Shown piece by piece: positions 45,548 through 55,128 of a stretch of DNA of 64,000 nt. The notes beneath the pieces were generated by a model, which saw nothing but the letters and a program-made list of their open reading frames with translations, was not told the origin of the DNA and searched no databases. Source of the stretch: Streptomyces luomodiensis. Lineage in GTDB: Bacteria; Actinomycetota; Actinomycetes; Streptomycetales; Streptomycetaceae. The translations under genes were made by a program, and so were the position numbers. Numbering within the stretch: the stretch's first letter is position 1; each line of letters opens with the position of its first letter. The stretch spans positions 4,154,001 through 4,218,000 of the forward strand of contig NZ_CP117522.1 in the NCBI RefSeq assembly GCF_031679605.1, given 5' to 3'.

Positions 45548-46785
45548 GCCAGGCCCTCCAGTACCTCCGCGAGCGCGGCCACACCGGCGAGGCAGTCGTC
45601 CTCGCCCGCCGTCTCCGCGGGTGAGTGCGAGACGCCGGTGGGGTTCCTTACGAACAGCATGGCCGTCGGAACGGACGCGGACAAAATGCCGGCGTCGTGC
45701 CCGGCCCCGGTGGGGAGCACCGGAACGCCGCCCAGCAGCCCCGACAGCCGGTCCCGGAGGGCGTGGGCGAACTCGACGACCGGGGTGAAGGACTCCCGGG
45801 TCACCCGGACGTCCACCCCGTCGCGCCGCCCGCGCTCGACGGCGGCGCGCTCGATCTCGCCGACCACGGCGGCCAGGGTCTCCTCGTCGGCGGCGCGGGA
45901 GTCCAGCCAGCCGCGCACCAGGCTCGCGATCGCGTTGACCCCGTTCGGCTCGACGCGGACCTTGCCGAACGTCGCCAGCGCCCCCGCGACCCTGGCCTTC
46001 TTACGGGCCGCGAGGACGGTGTTGGCGTAGGTGAGCATCGGATCGCGGCGGTCCTCGATCCGGGTCGTCCCGGCGTGGTTGGCCTCACCGTGGAAGTCGA
46101 ACCGCCAGCGGCCGTGCGGCCAGATCGCGGAGGCGACGCCCACCGGGGCCGCGCCCGCGGCGGAGCCGCCGTCGGACCGCGCCGACAGGGCCCGTCCCTG
46201 CTCGATGTGGAGCTCGACGAACGCGCCGATACGGGCCAGCCGCTCCGGGTCGGGCCCGATGGCGTCCGGGTCGTATCCGGCGCGCTCCATGGCCCGGGGC
46301 AGCGAGACGCCGTCCGCGTCGCGGAGTCCGTGCGCCTGTTCCCTGGTCAGCTGCCCGGCGGTGAGCCGGGAGCCGACGCAGGCCAGACCGAAGCGGGCGC
46401 CCTCCTCGTCGCCGAAGTTGACGACGGCGAGCGGTTTGACGGGGCGCGCACCGCGTGCCCGCAGCTCGTCGAGGGCGGCGAAGGAGGAGACGACGCCCAG
46501 CGGGCCGTCGAAAGCGCCGCCGTCGGGGACGGAGTCCAGGTGGGAGCCGGTGACCACGGCGTCCCCGGCCGTGGGGTCGCCCAGCCAGGCCCATTGGTTG
46601 CCGTTGCGGTCCACCTCGTAGGTGAGGCCGCGGTTCCGGGCTTGCTCCTCGAACCACGTTCGGCAGTCGGCGTCGGCCTCGGTCCAGGCGTAGCGGCGGT
46701 AGCCGTTCGTCGTGGTGTCGCGGCCGATGGGGGCGAGGTCGCGCCACATCGCGTGGAACGACGCGCCGGAGTTCTCCTGGTTCAC
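45538..46785 (-). CDS. M20-family Zn-dependent amidohydrolase in hut operon
   Basis: This 415-residue protein of the allantoate amidohydrolase / N-carbamoyl-amino-acid hydrolase family has [16 protein letters not shown] (metal His and Asp), [11 protein letters not shown] (catalytic Glu pair), [29 protein letters not shown] and a final [10 protein letters not shown] with metal His. The GTG start overlaps the hutU stop (GTGA), and its end overlaps hutF. The usual annotation is allantoate amidohydrolase, but the operon has no other ureide genes. Since the pathway here ends in N-formyl-L-glutamate and no hutG is in the cluster, hydrolysis of that compound is a plausible inferred role. Confidence 0.88.
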   Translation of the reverse strand: MNQENSGASFHAMWRDLAPIGRDTTTNGYRRYAWTEADADCRTWFEEQARNRGLTYEVDRNGNQWAWLGDPTAGDAVVTGSHLDSVPDGGAFDGPLGVVSSFAALDELRARGARPVKPLAVVNFGDEEGARFGLACVGSRLTAGQLTREQAHGLRDADGVSLPRAMERAGYDPDAIGPDPERLARIGAFVELHIEQGRALSARSDGGSAAGAAPVGVASAIWPHGRWRFDFHGEANHAGTTRIEDRRDPMLTYANTVLAARKKARVAGALATFGKVRVEPNGVNAIASLVRGWLDSRAADEETLAAVVGEIERAAVERGRRDGVDVRVTRESFTPVVEFAHALRDRLSGLLGGVPVLPTGAGHDAGILSASVPTAMLFVRNPTGVSHSPAETAGEDDCLAGVAALAEVLEGLACH

Positions 46786-48440
46786 TCCGTCTCCCTCATC
46801 GGAACCCGGACGTCCTGTTCCCGAGCGACCTCGTCCGCGCGGTCGTAGCCCGCGTCCACGTGGCGGATCACGCCCATGCCGGGGTCGTTCGTCAGGACGC
46901 GGCGGATCTTCTCGCCCGCCAGTGCCGTGCCGTCGGCGACCGTGACCTGGCCCGCGTGGATCGAGCGGCCCATGCCGACGCCGCCGCCGTGGTGGATGGA
47001 GACCCAGGAGGCGCCCGAGGCGACGTTGACCATGGCGTTGAGCAGCGGCCAGTCGGCGATCGCGTCCGAGCCGTCCAGCATGGCCTCGGTCTCGCGGTAC
47101 GGGGAGGCCACCGAGCCGCAGTCGAGGTGGTCGCGGCCGATCGCCAGCGGTGCGGCGAGCGTGCCGTCGGCGACCATCTCGTTGAAGCGCTCGCCCGCCT
47201 TGTCGCGCTCGCCGTAGCCGAGCCAGCAGATACGGGCGGGCAGCCCCTGGAAGTGGACCCGCTCCCCCGCCATCGTGATCCAGCGGGCCAGCGACTCGTT
47301 CTCCGGGAAGAGTTCGAGGAGCGCCCGGTCGGTGGCCGCGATGTCCTTCGGGTCGCCGGACAGCGCCGCCCAGCGGAAGGGGCCCTTGCCCTCGCAGAAG
47401 AGCGGCCGGATGTAGGCGGGCACGAAGCCGGGGAAGGCGAAGGCGCGCTCGAAGCCCGCGAGCTTGGCCTCGCCGCGGATCGAGTTGCCGTAGTCGAAGA
47501 CCTCGGCGCCCGCGTCCATGAAGCCGACCATGGCCTCGACGTGCCGGGCCATGGACTCGCGCGCCCGCTGGGTGAAGTCGGCGGGCTTCTCGGCGGCGTA
47601 CGAGGCCATCTGGTCGAAGTCCACGCCGATCGGCAGATACGACAGCGGGTCGTGGGCGCTGGTCTGGTCGGTGACGATGTCGATCGGGGCGTTCCGCGCG
47701 AGCAGCGCCGGGACCAGCTCGGCCGCGTTCCCCAGCACGCCGATCGACAGGGGACGCCGGGCGTCGCGCGCCTCGGTCGCCAGCTCGAGGGCGTGGTCCA
47801 GGCTGTCGGCGCGGACGTCCAGGTAGCGGTGGCCGATCCGGCGCTCGATGGCGCGCGGATCGCAGTCGATACAGATCGCGACGCCGCCGTTCATGGTGAC
47901 CGCCAGCGGCTGGGCGCCCCCCATGCCGCCGAGGCCCGCGGTGAGGGTGATCGTCCCGGCCAGGGTGCCACCGAACTTCTTCGCGGCGACGGCGGCGAAG
48001 GTCTCGTAGGTGCCCTGGAGGATGCCCTGGGTGCCGATGTAGATCCAGGAGCCCGCGGTCATCTGGCCGTACATGGTCAGGCCCAGCGCCTCCAGGCGGC
48101 GGAACTCCTCCCAGTTGGCCCAGTCCCCGACCAGGTTGGAGTTGGCGATCAGCACCCGCGGCGCCCATTCGTGGGTCTGCATGACGCCCACCGGGCGGCC
48201 CGACTGGACCAGCATCGTCTCGTCCTGCTTCAGCGTGCGCAGGGTGCGGACCATGGCGTCGAACGAGCGCCAGTCGCGGGCCGCCTTACCGGTGCCGCCG
48301 TAGACGACCAGCTGGTCGGGGTGCTCGGCGACCTCCGGGTCGAGGTTGTTCTGGAGCATCCGCAGGGCGGCTTCCTGCTGCCATCCCCGGGCGCTGAGCT
48401 CCGTACCACGCGGGGCCCGTACGGGTCGCGGTCCTGACAT
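46782..48440 (-). CDS. hutU: Urocanate hydratase
   Basis: This 552-residue NAD-dependent urocanase converts urocanate to imidazolonepropionate. Signatures are [33 protein letters not shown] and [26 protein letters not shown] carries the active-site Cys region, and [15 protein letters not shown] is also present. The length is normal. It is the first gene of the operon. The histidase gene hutH is not in this window. Confidence 0.97.
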   Translation of the reverse strand: MSGPRPVRAPRGTELSARGWQQEAALRMLQNNLDPEVAEHPDQLVVYGGTGKAARDWRSFDAMVRTLRTLKQDETMLVQSGRPVGVMQTHEWAPRVLIANSNLVGDWANWEEFRRLEALGLTMYGQMTAGSWIYIGTQGILQGTYETFAAVAAKKFGGTLAGTITLTAGLGGMGGAQPLAVTMNGGVAICIDCDPRAIERRIGHRYLDVRADSLDHALELATEARDARRPLSIGVLGNAAELVPALLARNAPIDIVTDQTSAHDPLSYLPIGVDFDQMASYAAEKPADFTQRARESMARHVEAMVGFMDAGAEVFDYGNSIRGEAKLAGFERAFAFPGFVPAYIRPLFCEGKGPFRWAALSGDPKDIAATDRALLELFPENESLARWITMAGERVHFQGLPARICWLGYGERDKAGERFNEMVADGTLAAPLAIGRDHLDCGSVASPYRETEAMLDGSDAIADWPLLNAMVNVASGASWVSIHHGGGVGMGRSIHAGQVTVADGTALAGEKIRRVLTNDPGMGVIRHVDAGYDRADEVAREQDVRVPMRETE

Positions 48441-48474
48441 GAGCCAAGCCTCCCTGACCTTGACTGGATTGAGT

Positions 48475-48500
48475 TATTCACATACTGATGCCGATGAATA
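48475..48500. promoter_or_regulatory. Palindromic candidate operator upstream of hutU
   Basis: TATTCA (48475-48480) and TGAATA (48495-48500) form a perfect inverted pair with a 14-bp centre in an AT-rich island 35-60 bp before the hutU start. It overlaps the likely promoter, as a repressor site would. The regulator is not identified. Confidence 0.45.
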
Positions 48501-48511
48501 TGCCTAGTCAA
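48482..48511 (-). promoter_or_regulatory. Candidate hutU promoter
   Basis: On the minus strand TTGACT (48511-48506), an 18-bp spacer and CAGTAT (48487-48482) resemble a housekeeping promoter. It lies 42-71 bp upstream of the hutU start codon and overlaps the TATTCA/TGAATA palindrome. Confidence 0.45.
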
Positions 48512-48786
48512 TAGGGCCGGGCGGCGTGGTGTCGGGAAGCCCTCGGCCCGAGGCCGTCAGCTGGGGCCGTCCGTCGGGGCCCGCGCGCTCGGCGTACAGG
48601 GACAGGGACAGGGACAGGCTCAGCTCGCGTCGGGCGCCTAGCGTGGAGGCATGGCGGAGAACGAGAACCGGAACCGACCGGGCGCATATCCACGGGCGCG
48701 GCGCGAGCTGGTGCGGCCGGACGACGCCCCCGCAGCGTCCTCCACGGATCTGGTCGGCAGCCGTCCCCGGATGGTTGGCTGACGTC

Positions 48787-50139
48787 ATGACGTCGACACC
48801 GGTTGCGCTCGCCGCCCGCCGCGAACAGGCCGTGCGGGCCGCCGTGGAACAGGGACTGCTCGGCCCGGACCAGCCCGTCGTCGGGCTGCTGGACGTGGCC
48901 GGGATCCGCACCGCCGCCGCCGCGCTGCGCGCGGCCTTCGACGAGGCCGTCGCGCCCGGCACCCCCGTTCTGCACGCCTTCGCGGTCAAGGCCGCCGCGC
49001 TCGTCCCCGTACTGCGGCTGCTGGCCGACGAGGGCCTGGGCTGTGAGGTGGCCAGCCCCGGCGAGCTGGCGCTGGCCCGCGCGGCGGGCGTGACGCCCGA
49101 CCGGATCGTCCTCGACTCCCCCGCCAAGACCCCCGCGGAGCTGCGCGAGGCCCTCGACCTGGGCATCGCCGTCAACGCCGACAACCCGCAGGAACTGGAC
49201 CGGCTCAGCGCGCTGGTGCGGCACCACCCGGCCCCGCCCCCGCCCCTGGGCCTGCGGGTCAACCCCCAGGTGGGCGGCGGCACCATAGGCGCGCTGAGCA
49301 CGGCCACCGCGACCTCCAAGTTCGGCATCGCACTCCAGGACCCGGGGGCGCGCGAATGGGTCGTCCGCGCCTTCACCGACCGTCCCTGGCTGACCCGGCT
49401 GCACGCACACGTCGGCTCCCAGGGCTGCCCGCTGGAGCTGATGGCGGGGGGCGTACGGGTGGCCTACGAACTGGCCGAGGAGATCAACCAGGCGGTCGGC
49501 CGCCGGCAGATCGACACCCTCGACATCGGCGGCGGGCTCCCGGTGAACTTCGCCTCCGACGAGATCACCCCCGGCCACCGGGAGTACGCACAGCTGCTGC
49601 GGGCCGCCGTGCCGGGGCTCTTCGACGGGCGGTACGGCCTGGTCACCGAGTTCGGACGGTCCCTGATCGCCAAGTCGGGCCTGGTGCTGGCCCGGGTCGA
49701 GTACACCAAGTCCGCGGGCGGCCGCCCGATCGCGGTCACCCACGCGGGCGCCCAGCTCGCCACCCGCACGGTCTTCGCCCCCGACGCCTGGCCGCTGCGC
49801 GTCACGGCCTACGACGCGGAGGGCCGCCCCAAACCGGCCGACGGCCCGGTCCCCCAGGACGTCGCCGGCCCCTGCTGTTTCGCGGGCGACCTGATCGCCT
49901 GCGACCGCCCACTGCCGGAGCTGGCGGCGGGCGACCTGATCGGCCTGCTGGACACGGGCGCGTACTACTTCTCCAACCACTTCGCGTACAACAGCCTGCC
50001 CCGGCCGGGGATCTACGGCTTCGACGCCACCACCGACGGCGGCGTGCGCTTCGCGACGGTACGGGAGCCGCAGACGATGGACGAGATCGTGGCCGAGAGC
50101 GGGGTCGCGCACGCGTTGGCCCTCAGCCGGCTGCGGTAG
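48787..50139 (+). CDS. PLP-dependent decarboxylase, diaminopimelate decarboxylase-like
   Basis: This 450-residue fold-type III protein resembles diaminopimelate/ornithine decarboxylases. HAFAVKAAALVPVL contains the PLP-binding Lys. HVGSQGCPLELM and IDTLDIGGGLPVNF bind the cofactor phosphate, and the C-terminal PCCFAGDLIACDR carries the catalytic Cys. GAYYFSNHFAYNSLPRPGIYGF is also present. It differs from LysA in several regions, so the substrate may not be diaminopimelate. The ATG at 48787 is preferred. It is divergent from the hut operon, with 346 bp between them. Confidence 0.85.
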   Translation: MTSTPVALAARREQAVRAAVEQGLLGPDQPVVGLLDVAGIRTAAAALRAAFDEAVAPGTPVLHAFAVKAAALVPVLRLLADEGLGCEVASPGELALARAAGVTPDRIVLDSPAKTPAELREALDLGIAVNADNPQELDRLSALVRHHPAPPPPLGLRVNPQVGGGTIGALSTATATSKFGIALQDPGAREWVVRAFTDRPWLTRLHAHVGSQGCPLELMAGGVRVAYELAEEINQAVGRRQIDTLDIGGGLPVNFASDEITPGHREYAQLLRAAVPGLFDGRYGLVTEFGRSLIAKSGLVLARVEYTKSAGGRPIAVTHAGAQLATRTVFAPDAWPLRVTAYDAEGRPKPADGPVPQDVAGPCCFAGDLIACDRPLPELAAGDLIGLLDTGAYYFSNHFAYNSLPRPGIYGFDATTDGGVRFATVREPQTMDEIVAESGVAHALALSRLR

Positions 50140-50379
50140 GCGTTGTTCGGGCGTCGGTGCGGGTGAGGGCGGGCGCGGACGGCGCGAACCGCATCGCCGC
50201 CCGGCGGGCCGGTCCGACGGCCGGCGGTGCCCAGCCTGGGCCGGGGGAGGCCGCCACCGGCCCCCGCCCCACCCGCCCGGCGATCGGCGACGGGCCCCGG
50301 CCAGGGCGCCCCCGGCCCCGTACTCAGAGGCGCCGACGGCGCGCGACGGCGCCGCGCCCACCCACACCGCGCAACCCCA

Positions 50380-50835
50380 CCACGGGCCAACCCCCAGCGC
50401 GGGGTGAACCCCTGATACGGGGCAACCCCCTCAGCACGGGGGCGAGCCCCGCCACGGAGCAACCCCTCCGCACGGGACAATCCCCCAACACGGGGCGAGC
50501 CCCACCACGGGGCAACCCCCCAACGCGCGGCAAGCCCCACCACGGAGCAGCCCCCAACGCGGAGCGAGCCCCACTACCGGGCAACCCCCAACGCGCGGCA
50601 AGCCCCTGATACGGGACAACCCCCTCAACACGCGGCGAGCCCCACCACGAGGCAACCCCCCAACGCGCGGCAAGCCCCACCACCGGGCAACCCCCAGCGC
50701 GCGGGCGAGCCCCACCACGGGGCAACCCCCAACGCGCGGCAAGCCCCTGATACGGGACAACCCCCTCAACACGCGGCGAGCCCCACCACGAGGCAACCCC
50801 CCAACACGGGGGCGAGCCCCACCACCGGGCAACCC
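50380..50835 (+). repeat. Array of about 12-13 tandem 34-37 bp repeats
   Basis: Degenerate units of the form GGCAACCCCCAACGCGCGGC followed by AAGCCCCACCACG fill this region. A higher-order duplication is visible: the two-unit block starting CTGATACGGGACAACC near 50607 recurs near 50749, about 142 bp later. Units vary by substitutions with no unique spacers, so this is neither CRISPR nor clearly coding. 50140-50379 is also GC-rich without a gene. Confidence 0.85.
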
Positions 50836-50836
50836 C

Positions 50837-51439
50837 TCAGCGCGCGGCCGACTCCATCGCTCGGGCGCGTCGCGCGCCGCCCGGCCCCGCGTCCCCGGCC
50901 ACGATCCCCGTCGTCTGGTAGCCGTTCACCGCCTTGCCCGCGGGCCGTCCACGAGGGACCCACTCCGGGCGCACCCACAGCAGCACATCGTTCGCGCGTT
51001 CCCAGCGGCCCAGCCACAGCGCCTTGGCCCACAGCCCCACGCCGAGCCCCGCCATCAGCATCCCGCCCGCCGCCGGAACGGCGAAGGACGAGCCCACCGC
51101 GGCGAGGAACGCCAGCAGCAGCCACCACCGCACGGCGCGTCGGCGGGTCCGTACGGTCACCGCGCGGTCCTGGAGGAAGACCGACTTGCCCGCGCGCGAA
51201 GCGCCGCGCGCCAGCGTCAGATACCGCTTGCGCCGCGCCATGAAGACGACGACCGCGGCGATCAGGAAGAGCGCCGCCCCGGCGAGCACTCCGATCCGGC
51301 GCCCGGTCAGCCCCGGCAGCAGCACTCCGATCCCCGCGGCCAGCACACCGAGCCACCACAGCCACCCCGCGGAAGCCCTCACGATCACCGCCACCCGTGC
51401 CAGCGCATACGCCCCGCGCCCCACGACCGACCTCCTCAT
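50837..51439 (-). CDS. Conserved membrane protein of unknown function
   Basis: This 200-residue protein has about four hydrophobic helices (ASAGWLWWLGVLAAGIGVLLPG, IGVLAGAALFLIAAVVVFMA, WWLLLAFLAAVGSSFAVPAA and GMLMAGLGVGLWAKALWLG). A basic loop (RRKRYLTLARGASRAGKSVFLQDRAVTVRTRRR in part) lies between the second and third. The C-terminus is cytoplasmic with LLWVRPEWVPRGR. I do not recognise the family. Its stop lies at the edge of a tandem repeat array. Confidence 0.75.
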   Translation of the reverse strand: MRRSVVGRGAYALARVAVIVRASAGWLWWLGVLAAGIGVLLPGLTGRRIGVLAGAALFLIAAVVVFMARRKRYLTLARGASRAGKSVFLQDRAVTVRTRRRAVRWWLLLAFLAAVGSSFAVPAAGGMLMAGLGVGLWAKALWLGRWERANDVLLWVRPEWVPRGRPAGKAVNGYQTTGIVAGDAGPGGARRARAMESAAR

Positions 51440-51548
51440 CCCTGACGAATCCCGGCAGAAATCCCTGTCGAACCAAGGAATTTAGCCAGCATGCCTGAGA
51501 ATTCGGTGAGAGGGGCGGAACCGGAACCCCGAGCAGTACCCAAGGGGC

Positions 51549-52562
51549 TCACTCCACGAACAGGCCCCGCTCCGCGGCCTTCGCGTCGAACTCCTCCAAG
51601 CGCGCCTGCGCGTCCGGCAGCGCGTCGCACATCGCCTCGAGCAGCACCCGCCCGAGCAGCATCGGCGCGCACGCGGTGTCGAAGGCGAGGCCCGTACCGA
51701 CCGCCGCAGGCAGCAGCAGATCACTGTGGCGGGCGACCGGGGCGAAGGCGCTGTCGGCGACGGTGACCACGGTCAGGCCCGCCTCCCGGGCGTACTCCAG
51801 ACCCTCGACGACCTCACGCGGATGGCGCGGCAGCGCGAAGCACAGCAGCACCGTCGCGCCCGCGTGCCTCGCCGCGTCGACGCGGTCGGCCAGTATCGTG
51901 CCGCCCTCGTCGAGCAGCCGGACGTCCGGATGGACCTTGCGTGCGAAGTACGTGAAGCCGCGGGCCTGCGCGGAGGCGGCACGCAGACCGAGGACCGGCA
52001 GCGGACGGGAACCCGCGAGCAGCCGGCCGGCACGGACGACGGGGGCGGGGTCGGCCAGCAGCGCGGCGAGATGGCGCAGATTGTCGATCTCGGCCAGGAC
52101 GGCCTGCTGGTACTCGTTGTACGACCCCTCGTGCGCCTCCGGCCCGGCCGGGGCGACCTCGCGCAGATGCTTGCGCAGGGCCGGATAGCCGTCGAAGCCG
52201 AGGGCGACCGCGAAGCGCGTCACGGACGGCTGGCTGACGCCCGCCAGCTCGGCCAGCTCGACGCTGGAGAGGAACGGCGCGTCCGCCGCCCGCCGCACCA
52301 TGCAGTGGGCGATCCGCCGCTGGGTCGGGGTCAGCCGGTGACCCTCGAAGAGCGCCTGAAGCCGGGCGGCGGTCGAGGCACCGGATCCGGCCGAACCGGC
52401 AGGCGCACCCGAGCCAACCGAGCCAGCAGCCGCACCCGAGCCGACCGAGCCGGCAGCCGCACCGGAGTCGGCCGAGTCGGCCGACGCGCCCGGCGGCGCC
52501 GCCGCGACGTCCTCGCCCCTCGGCGTCACCCTCGCACCGCCCACCCCGTTGTCCGTACTCAT
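51549..52562 (-). CDS. MurR/RpiR family transcriptional regulator
   Basis: This 337-residue regulator has an N-terminal Gly/Ala/Ser repeat (GSGAAAGSVGSG type) over residues 20-65. An RpiR helix-turn-helix domain follows (LTPTQRRIAHCMVRRAADAP, ELAELAGVSQPSVTRFAVALGF), then a SIS sugar-phosphate isomerase-like domain (VLGLRAASAQARGFTYFARKV, TVVTVADSAFAPVA). Such proteins sense sugar phosphates or related metabolites. The target genes are unknown; a coding remnant directly upstream may be a lost target. Confidence 0.9.
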   Translation of the reverse strand: MSTDNGVGGARVTPRGEDVAAAPPGASADSADSGAAAGSVGSGAAAGSVGSGAPAGSAGSGASTAARLQALFEGHRLTPTQRRIAHCMVRRAADAPFLSSVELAELAGVSQPSVTRFAVALGFDGYPALRKHLREVAPAGPEAHEGSYNEYQQAVLAEIDNLRHLAALLADPAPVVRAGRLLAGSRPLPVLGLRAASAQARGFTYFARKVHPDVRLLDEGGTILADRVDAARHAGATVLLCFALPRHPREVVEGLEYAREAGLTVVTVADSAFAPVARHSDLLLPAAVGTGLAFDTACAPMLLGRVLLEAMCDALPDAQARLEEFDAKAAERGLFVE

Positions 52563-52593
52563 CCGGTCCTCCTGACCTTCCTACCCTCATCCC

Positions 52594-52746
52594 TCATGCT
52601 CCCGCCAGCCGGTCGAGCAGGCGTGCGGCCACCGCCACATCCTCTGTCAACGGGCGGTCCGGCATCCGTGGATCGAGCACTTCCGGCGCCGGGGCGAAGG
52701 CGGCACCGGTCGGGATCGGCGAGAGCGCGGCGCACGAGGGCTGGGC
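52594..52746 (-). pseudogene. Possible C-terminal remnant of an unidentified gene
   Basis: On the minus strand a frame ending at the TGA at 52594 reads a protein-like sequence with IPTGAAFAPAPEVLDPRM and RPLTEDVAVAARLLDRLAGA and strong third-position GC. It has no start of its own and upstream runs into the end of the acyl-CoA synthetase gene in a different frame. It looks like the tail of a gene whose front was deleted. I do not recognise the family. Confidence 0.3.
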
Positions 52747-52802
52747 CGGGGCCCGGCCGCGAGCCGGGCTCAGGCCGAGCTCAGACCGGGCCCCGGCCGG
52801 TC

Positions 52803-54182
52803 TCAGGCCGGGGGCAGCAGCTTCTTCTGCGGCTTGCCCATGGCGTTGCGCGGCAGCGCCTCCAGGAAGCGGACCTTGCGGGGCCGCTTGTGGACGGAGA
52901 GCTGGGCGGCGACGAAGTCGATCAGCTCCCGTTCTCCGATGCCGTCCGCGACGACATACGCGACGATCTCCTGACCCAGATCGTCGTGCGGGGCGCCCAC
53001 GACGGCGGCCTCGCGGACGGCCGGATGGTCCAGCAGGGCGTTCTCCACCTCGCCCGCGCCGATGCGGTAGCCCCCGGACTTGATCAGGTCGGTGGAGGCG
53101 CGGCCCACGATGCGGTGGAAGCCGTCCGGGTCGACGGCGGCGATGTCGCCCGTCCGGAACCAGCCGTCCTCGGTGTACGAACCGGCCGTGGCCTCGGGCC
53201 GGTTCAGATAGCCGTCGAAGAGGGTCGGGCCGGTCAGCTGGAGCTCACCGATCTCGGCGCCCTCCTCGGCGGCGATCCGGGTGCGGATACCGGCCAGCGG
53301 GGTGCCGACATAGCCGGGGCGGCGCTCACCGTCGGCCCGGGTGGAGATGGTGATGAGGGTCTCGGTCATGCCGTAGCGCTCGATGGGCCGCTGGCCGGTG
53401 AGCCGTTCGAGATCGCGGAAGACGGGGGCGGGCAGCGGGGCGCTGCCGGAGACCAGCAGCCGGGCGGAGGCCAGGGCGCGGGCGGAGTCCGGGTCCTGGA
53501 CGACCCGGTTCCAGACCGTGGGCACGCCGAAGTAGAGGCTGCCGCCCGCCGCCGCGTACGCCGCCGGGGTCGGCTTGCCGGTGTGCACCAGGCGGCTGCC
53601 CACCCGCAGCGGGCCCAGCACACCGAGCACCAGCCCGTGCACATGGAACAGCGGCAGACCGTGGACCAGGGTGTCCTCCGCGGTCCAGGCCCAGGCCGCG
53701 GCGAGCCCGTCCAGATCGGCGGCCACCGCCCGCCGGGAGATCAGCGCGCCCTTGGGCGCCCCCGTGGTCCCCGAGGTGTAGAGGATGAACGCCGTGGACT
53801 CCGGGTCCGGCTCCGGCTTGGCCCACGCCGCCCGCTCGGCCGGATCCACCGGGACGGTCTCCACGGGGGCCTCGACGGCCTCCCCGGTGAGCAGCAGGGT
53901 GGCGCCGGAGTCCCGCAGTATGTGGTCCCGCTCGGCCGGGCCGGAGTCCGGCGGTACGGGCACCACCGGCACCCCGGCCAGCAACGCGCCGACCACCGCG
54001 ACCACCGTCTCCGGGGTCGCGGTCGCCCGGACCGCGACGACCGGCGCACCGGCGATACGGGCCGCCACCGCGCCCGCGGCGCCCAGCAGCTCCTCGCGCG
54101 AGAGGGAGCGGCCGCCGACACTCAGCGCGTCGGGGCGGTCGCCGCCGGGCGCGGCGAGGGACGTGAGGAGAGGTGCGGACAC
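52803..54182 (-). CDS. Acyl-CoA synthetase, MatB-like
   Basis: This 459-residue AMP-forming ligase has FILYTSGTTGAPKGALI (P-loop), GLPLFHVHGLVLGVLGPLR, ERYGMTET, GWFRTGDIA, KSGGYRIGAGEVE and the catalytic Lys in NAMGKPQKKLL. The HVHGLVLG stretch and overall length recall malonyl-CoA synthetase MatB, so malonate or a related diacid is a candidate substrate, though not proven. The GTG at 54182 has GGAAGGAG 8 bp upstream. It is divergent from the small membrane protein gene. Confidence 0.88.
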   Translation of the reverse strand: MSAPLLTSLAAPGGDRPDALSVGGRSLSREELLGAAGAVAARIAGAPVVAVRATATPETVVAVVGALLAGVPVVPVPPDSGPAERDHILRDSGATLLLTGEAVEAPVETVPVDPAERAAWAKPEPDPESTAFILYTSGTTGAPKGALISRRAVAADLDGLAAAWAWTAEDTLVHGLPLFHVHGLVLGVLGPLRVGSRLVHTGKPTPAAYAAAGGSLYFGVPTVWNRVVQDPDSARALASARLLVSGSAPLPAPVFRDLERLTGQRPIERYGMTETLITISTRADGERRPGYVGTPLAGIRTRIAAEEGAEIGELQLTGPTLFDGYLNRPEATAGSYTEDGWFRTGDIAAVDPDGFHRIVGRASTDLIKSGGYRIGAGEVENALLDHPAVREAAVVGAPHDDLGQEIVAYVVADGIGERELIDFVAAQLSVHKRPRKVRFLEALPRNAMGKPQKKLLPPA

Positions 54183-54286
54183 GGAACGGACTCCTTCCAC
54201 AGCGGGCCAGGGACGCCTTCGCCCCCTCTTCTTCCGGGGGCTGGCCCTACCGACAAAGCGTCCCCGCGACCGTACCGTCATTCAGC

Positions 54287-54763
54287 ATGGACGCCCGTGA
54301 CCCGGATCTGAAAAAGGAACTCGACGCGGCCCTGCAGACCCGTAAGGAGCTGGGCGCGGAGTACGAGTCGGAGCTGGTCGACTCCTTCATGGAGAAGGTC
54401 GAGCAGCGCTTCGACGATGCGGCGGACCGGCAGGTCCGCCGCCGGCTCGCCGAACAGCAGATGGCCACGGCGCGCGGCGCCCGCCCGTACGCCACCGGCG
54501 CCCAGCCGGACCAGGCCCATGGCCTGGGCCTCGGCGAGCGCTTCGCCTTCGTCGGGGTCTCCCTGGTGCTGGCGATCCCGCTGTCGGCGATCGGCGTGGT
54601 GAACGCGGGCCTGCCCGGTCTGCTGGTCACCTGGTCCGGGATCTTCGGCGTCAACGCGGTCCACGCGGCGGGAGCCCTCTCCTGGCTGCGCCGGAGCCGC
54701 GCATCGGACGGGGAGCAGACGCCGCGGGTGCCGGGGTCTTCCGGGGACACCGCCCAGCGGTAG
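54287..54763 (+). CDS. Conserved small membrane protein
   Basis: The product has 158 residues. A charged N-terminal helix (PDLKKELDAALQTRKELG, MEKVEQRFDDAADRQVRRRLAEQ in part) may form a coiled coil. Two hydrophobic helices follow (FAFVGVSLVLAIPLSAIGVV and LPGLLVTWSGIFGVNAVHA). No known catalytic motif. The ATG lacks a clear ribosome site and may be leaderless. Annotated as a hypothetical in related species; function unknown. Confidence 0.75.
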   Translation: MDARDPDLKKELDAALQTRKELGAEYESELVDSFMEKVEQRFDDAADRQVRRRLAEQQMATARGARPYATGAQPDQAHGLGLGERFAFVGVSLVLAIPLSAIGVVNAGLPGLLVTWSGIFGVNAVHAAGALSWLRRSRASDGEQTPRVPGSSGDTAQR

Positions 54764-55128
54764 CCGGGGGAGAAACCGGGTCTGAAAAAGAGAACCGGGT
54801 CTCGAGAAATACGCGGGGACCGCCGCACCCCGGTGCTGGGCACCGAGGGCGGGACGACGGCGGTCCCCGCGGGGACGCGGACCGGGTCAGGGCCGGGCTC
54901 CCGCGTCCGGGCGACCTGGAGGTCCGGGAGCCGCTCCGGAGGTCCTGTCGCCGCCTCGTGGGTGTCGGTGTCGTCCTTCCGACACCCACCAATGTGCCGG
55001 AGCCGTGTTAACCCTGTGCTGCGGGCGCGTGACACGTACGTACCACTTGCCCGAAGCCCGAACGGACCCCCGTCCCAGGGCATTGCCGCCTTACCGGTTC
55101 AACGGGCGGTTGGGCGCCTCACACACCC
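54764..55128. other. Intergenic region without recognisable gene
   Basis: This 365-bp region lies between convergent genes. Short repeats (CCGGGTCT twice, at about 54777 and 54797) and GC-rich stretches are seen. No strong terminator hairpin, RNA gene or coding frame was identified. Confidence 0.5.

Noticed and set aside
50380..50835. Possible CRISPR array or secreted repeat protein
   Set aside because: The 34-37 bp units vary throughout with no spacers, and open frames through them change frame between units and lack start signals.
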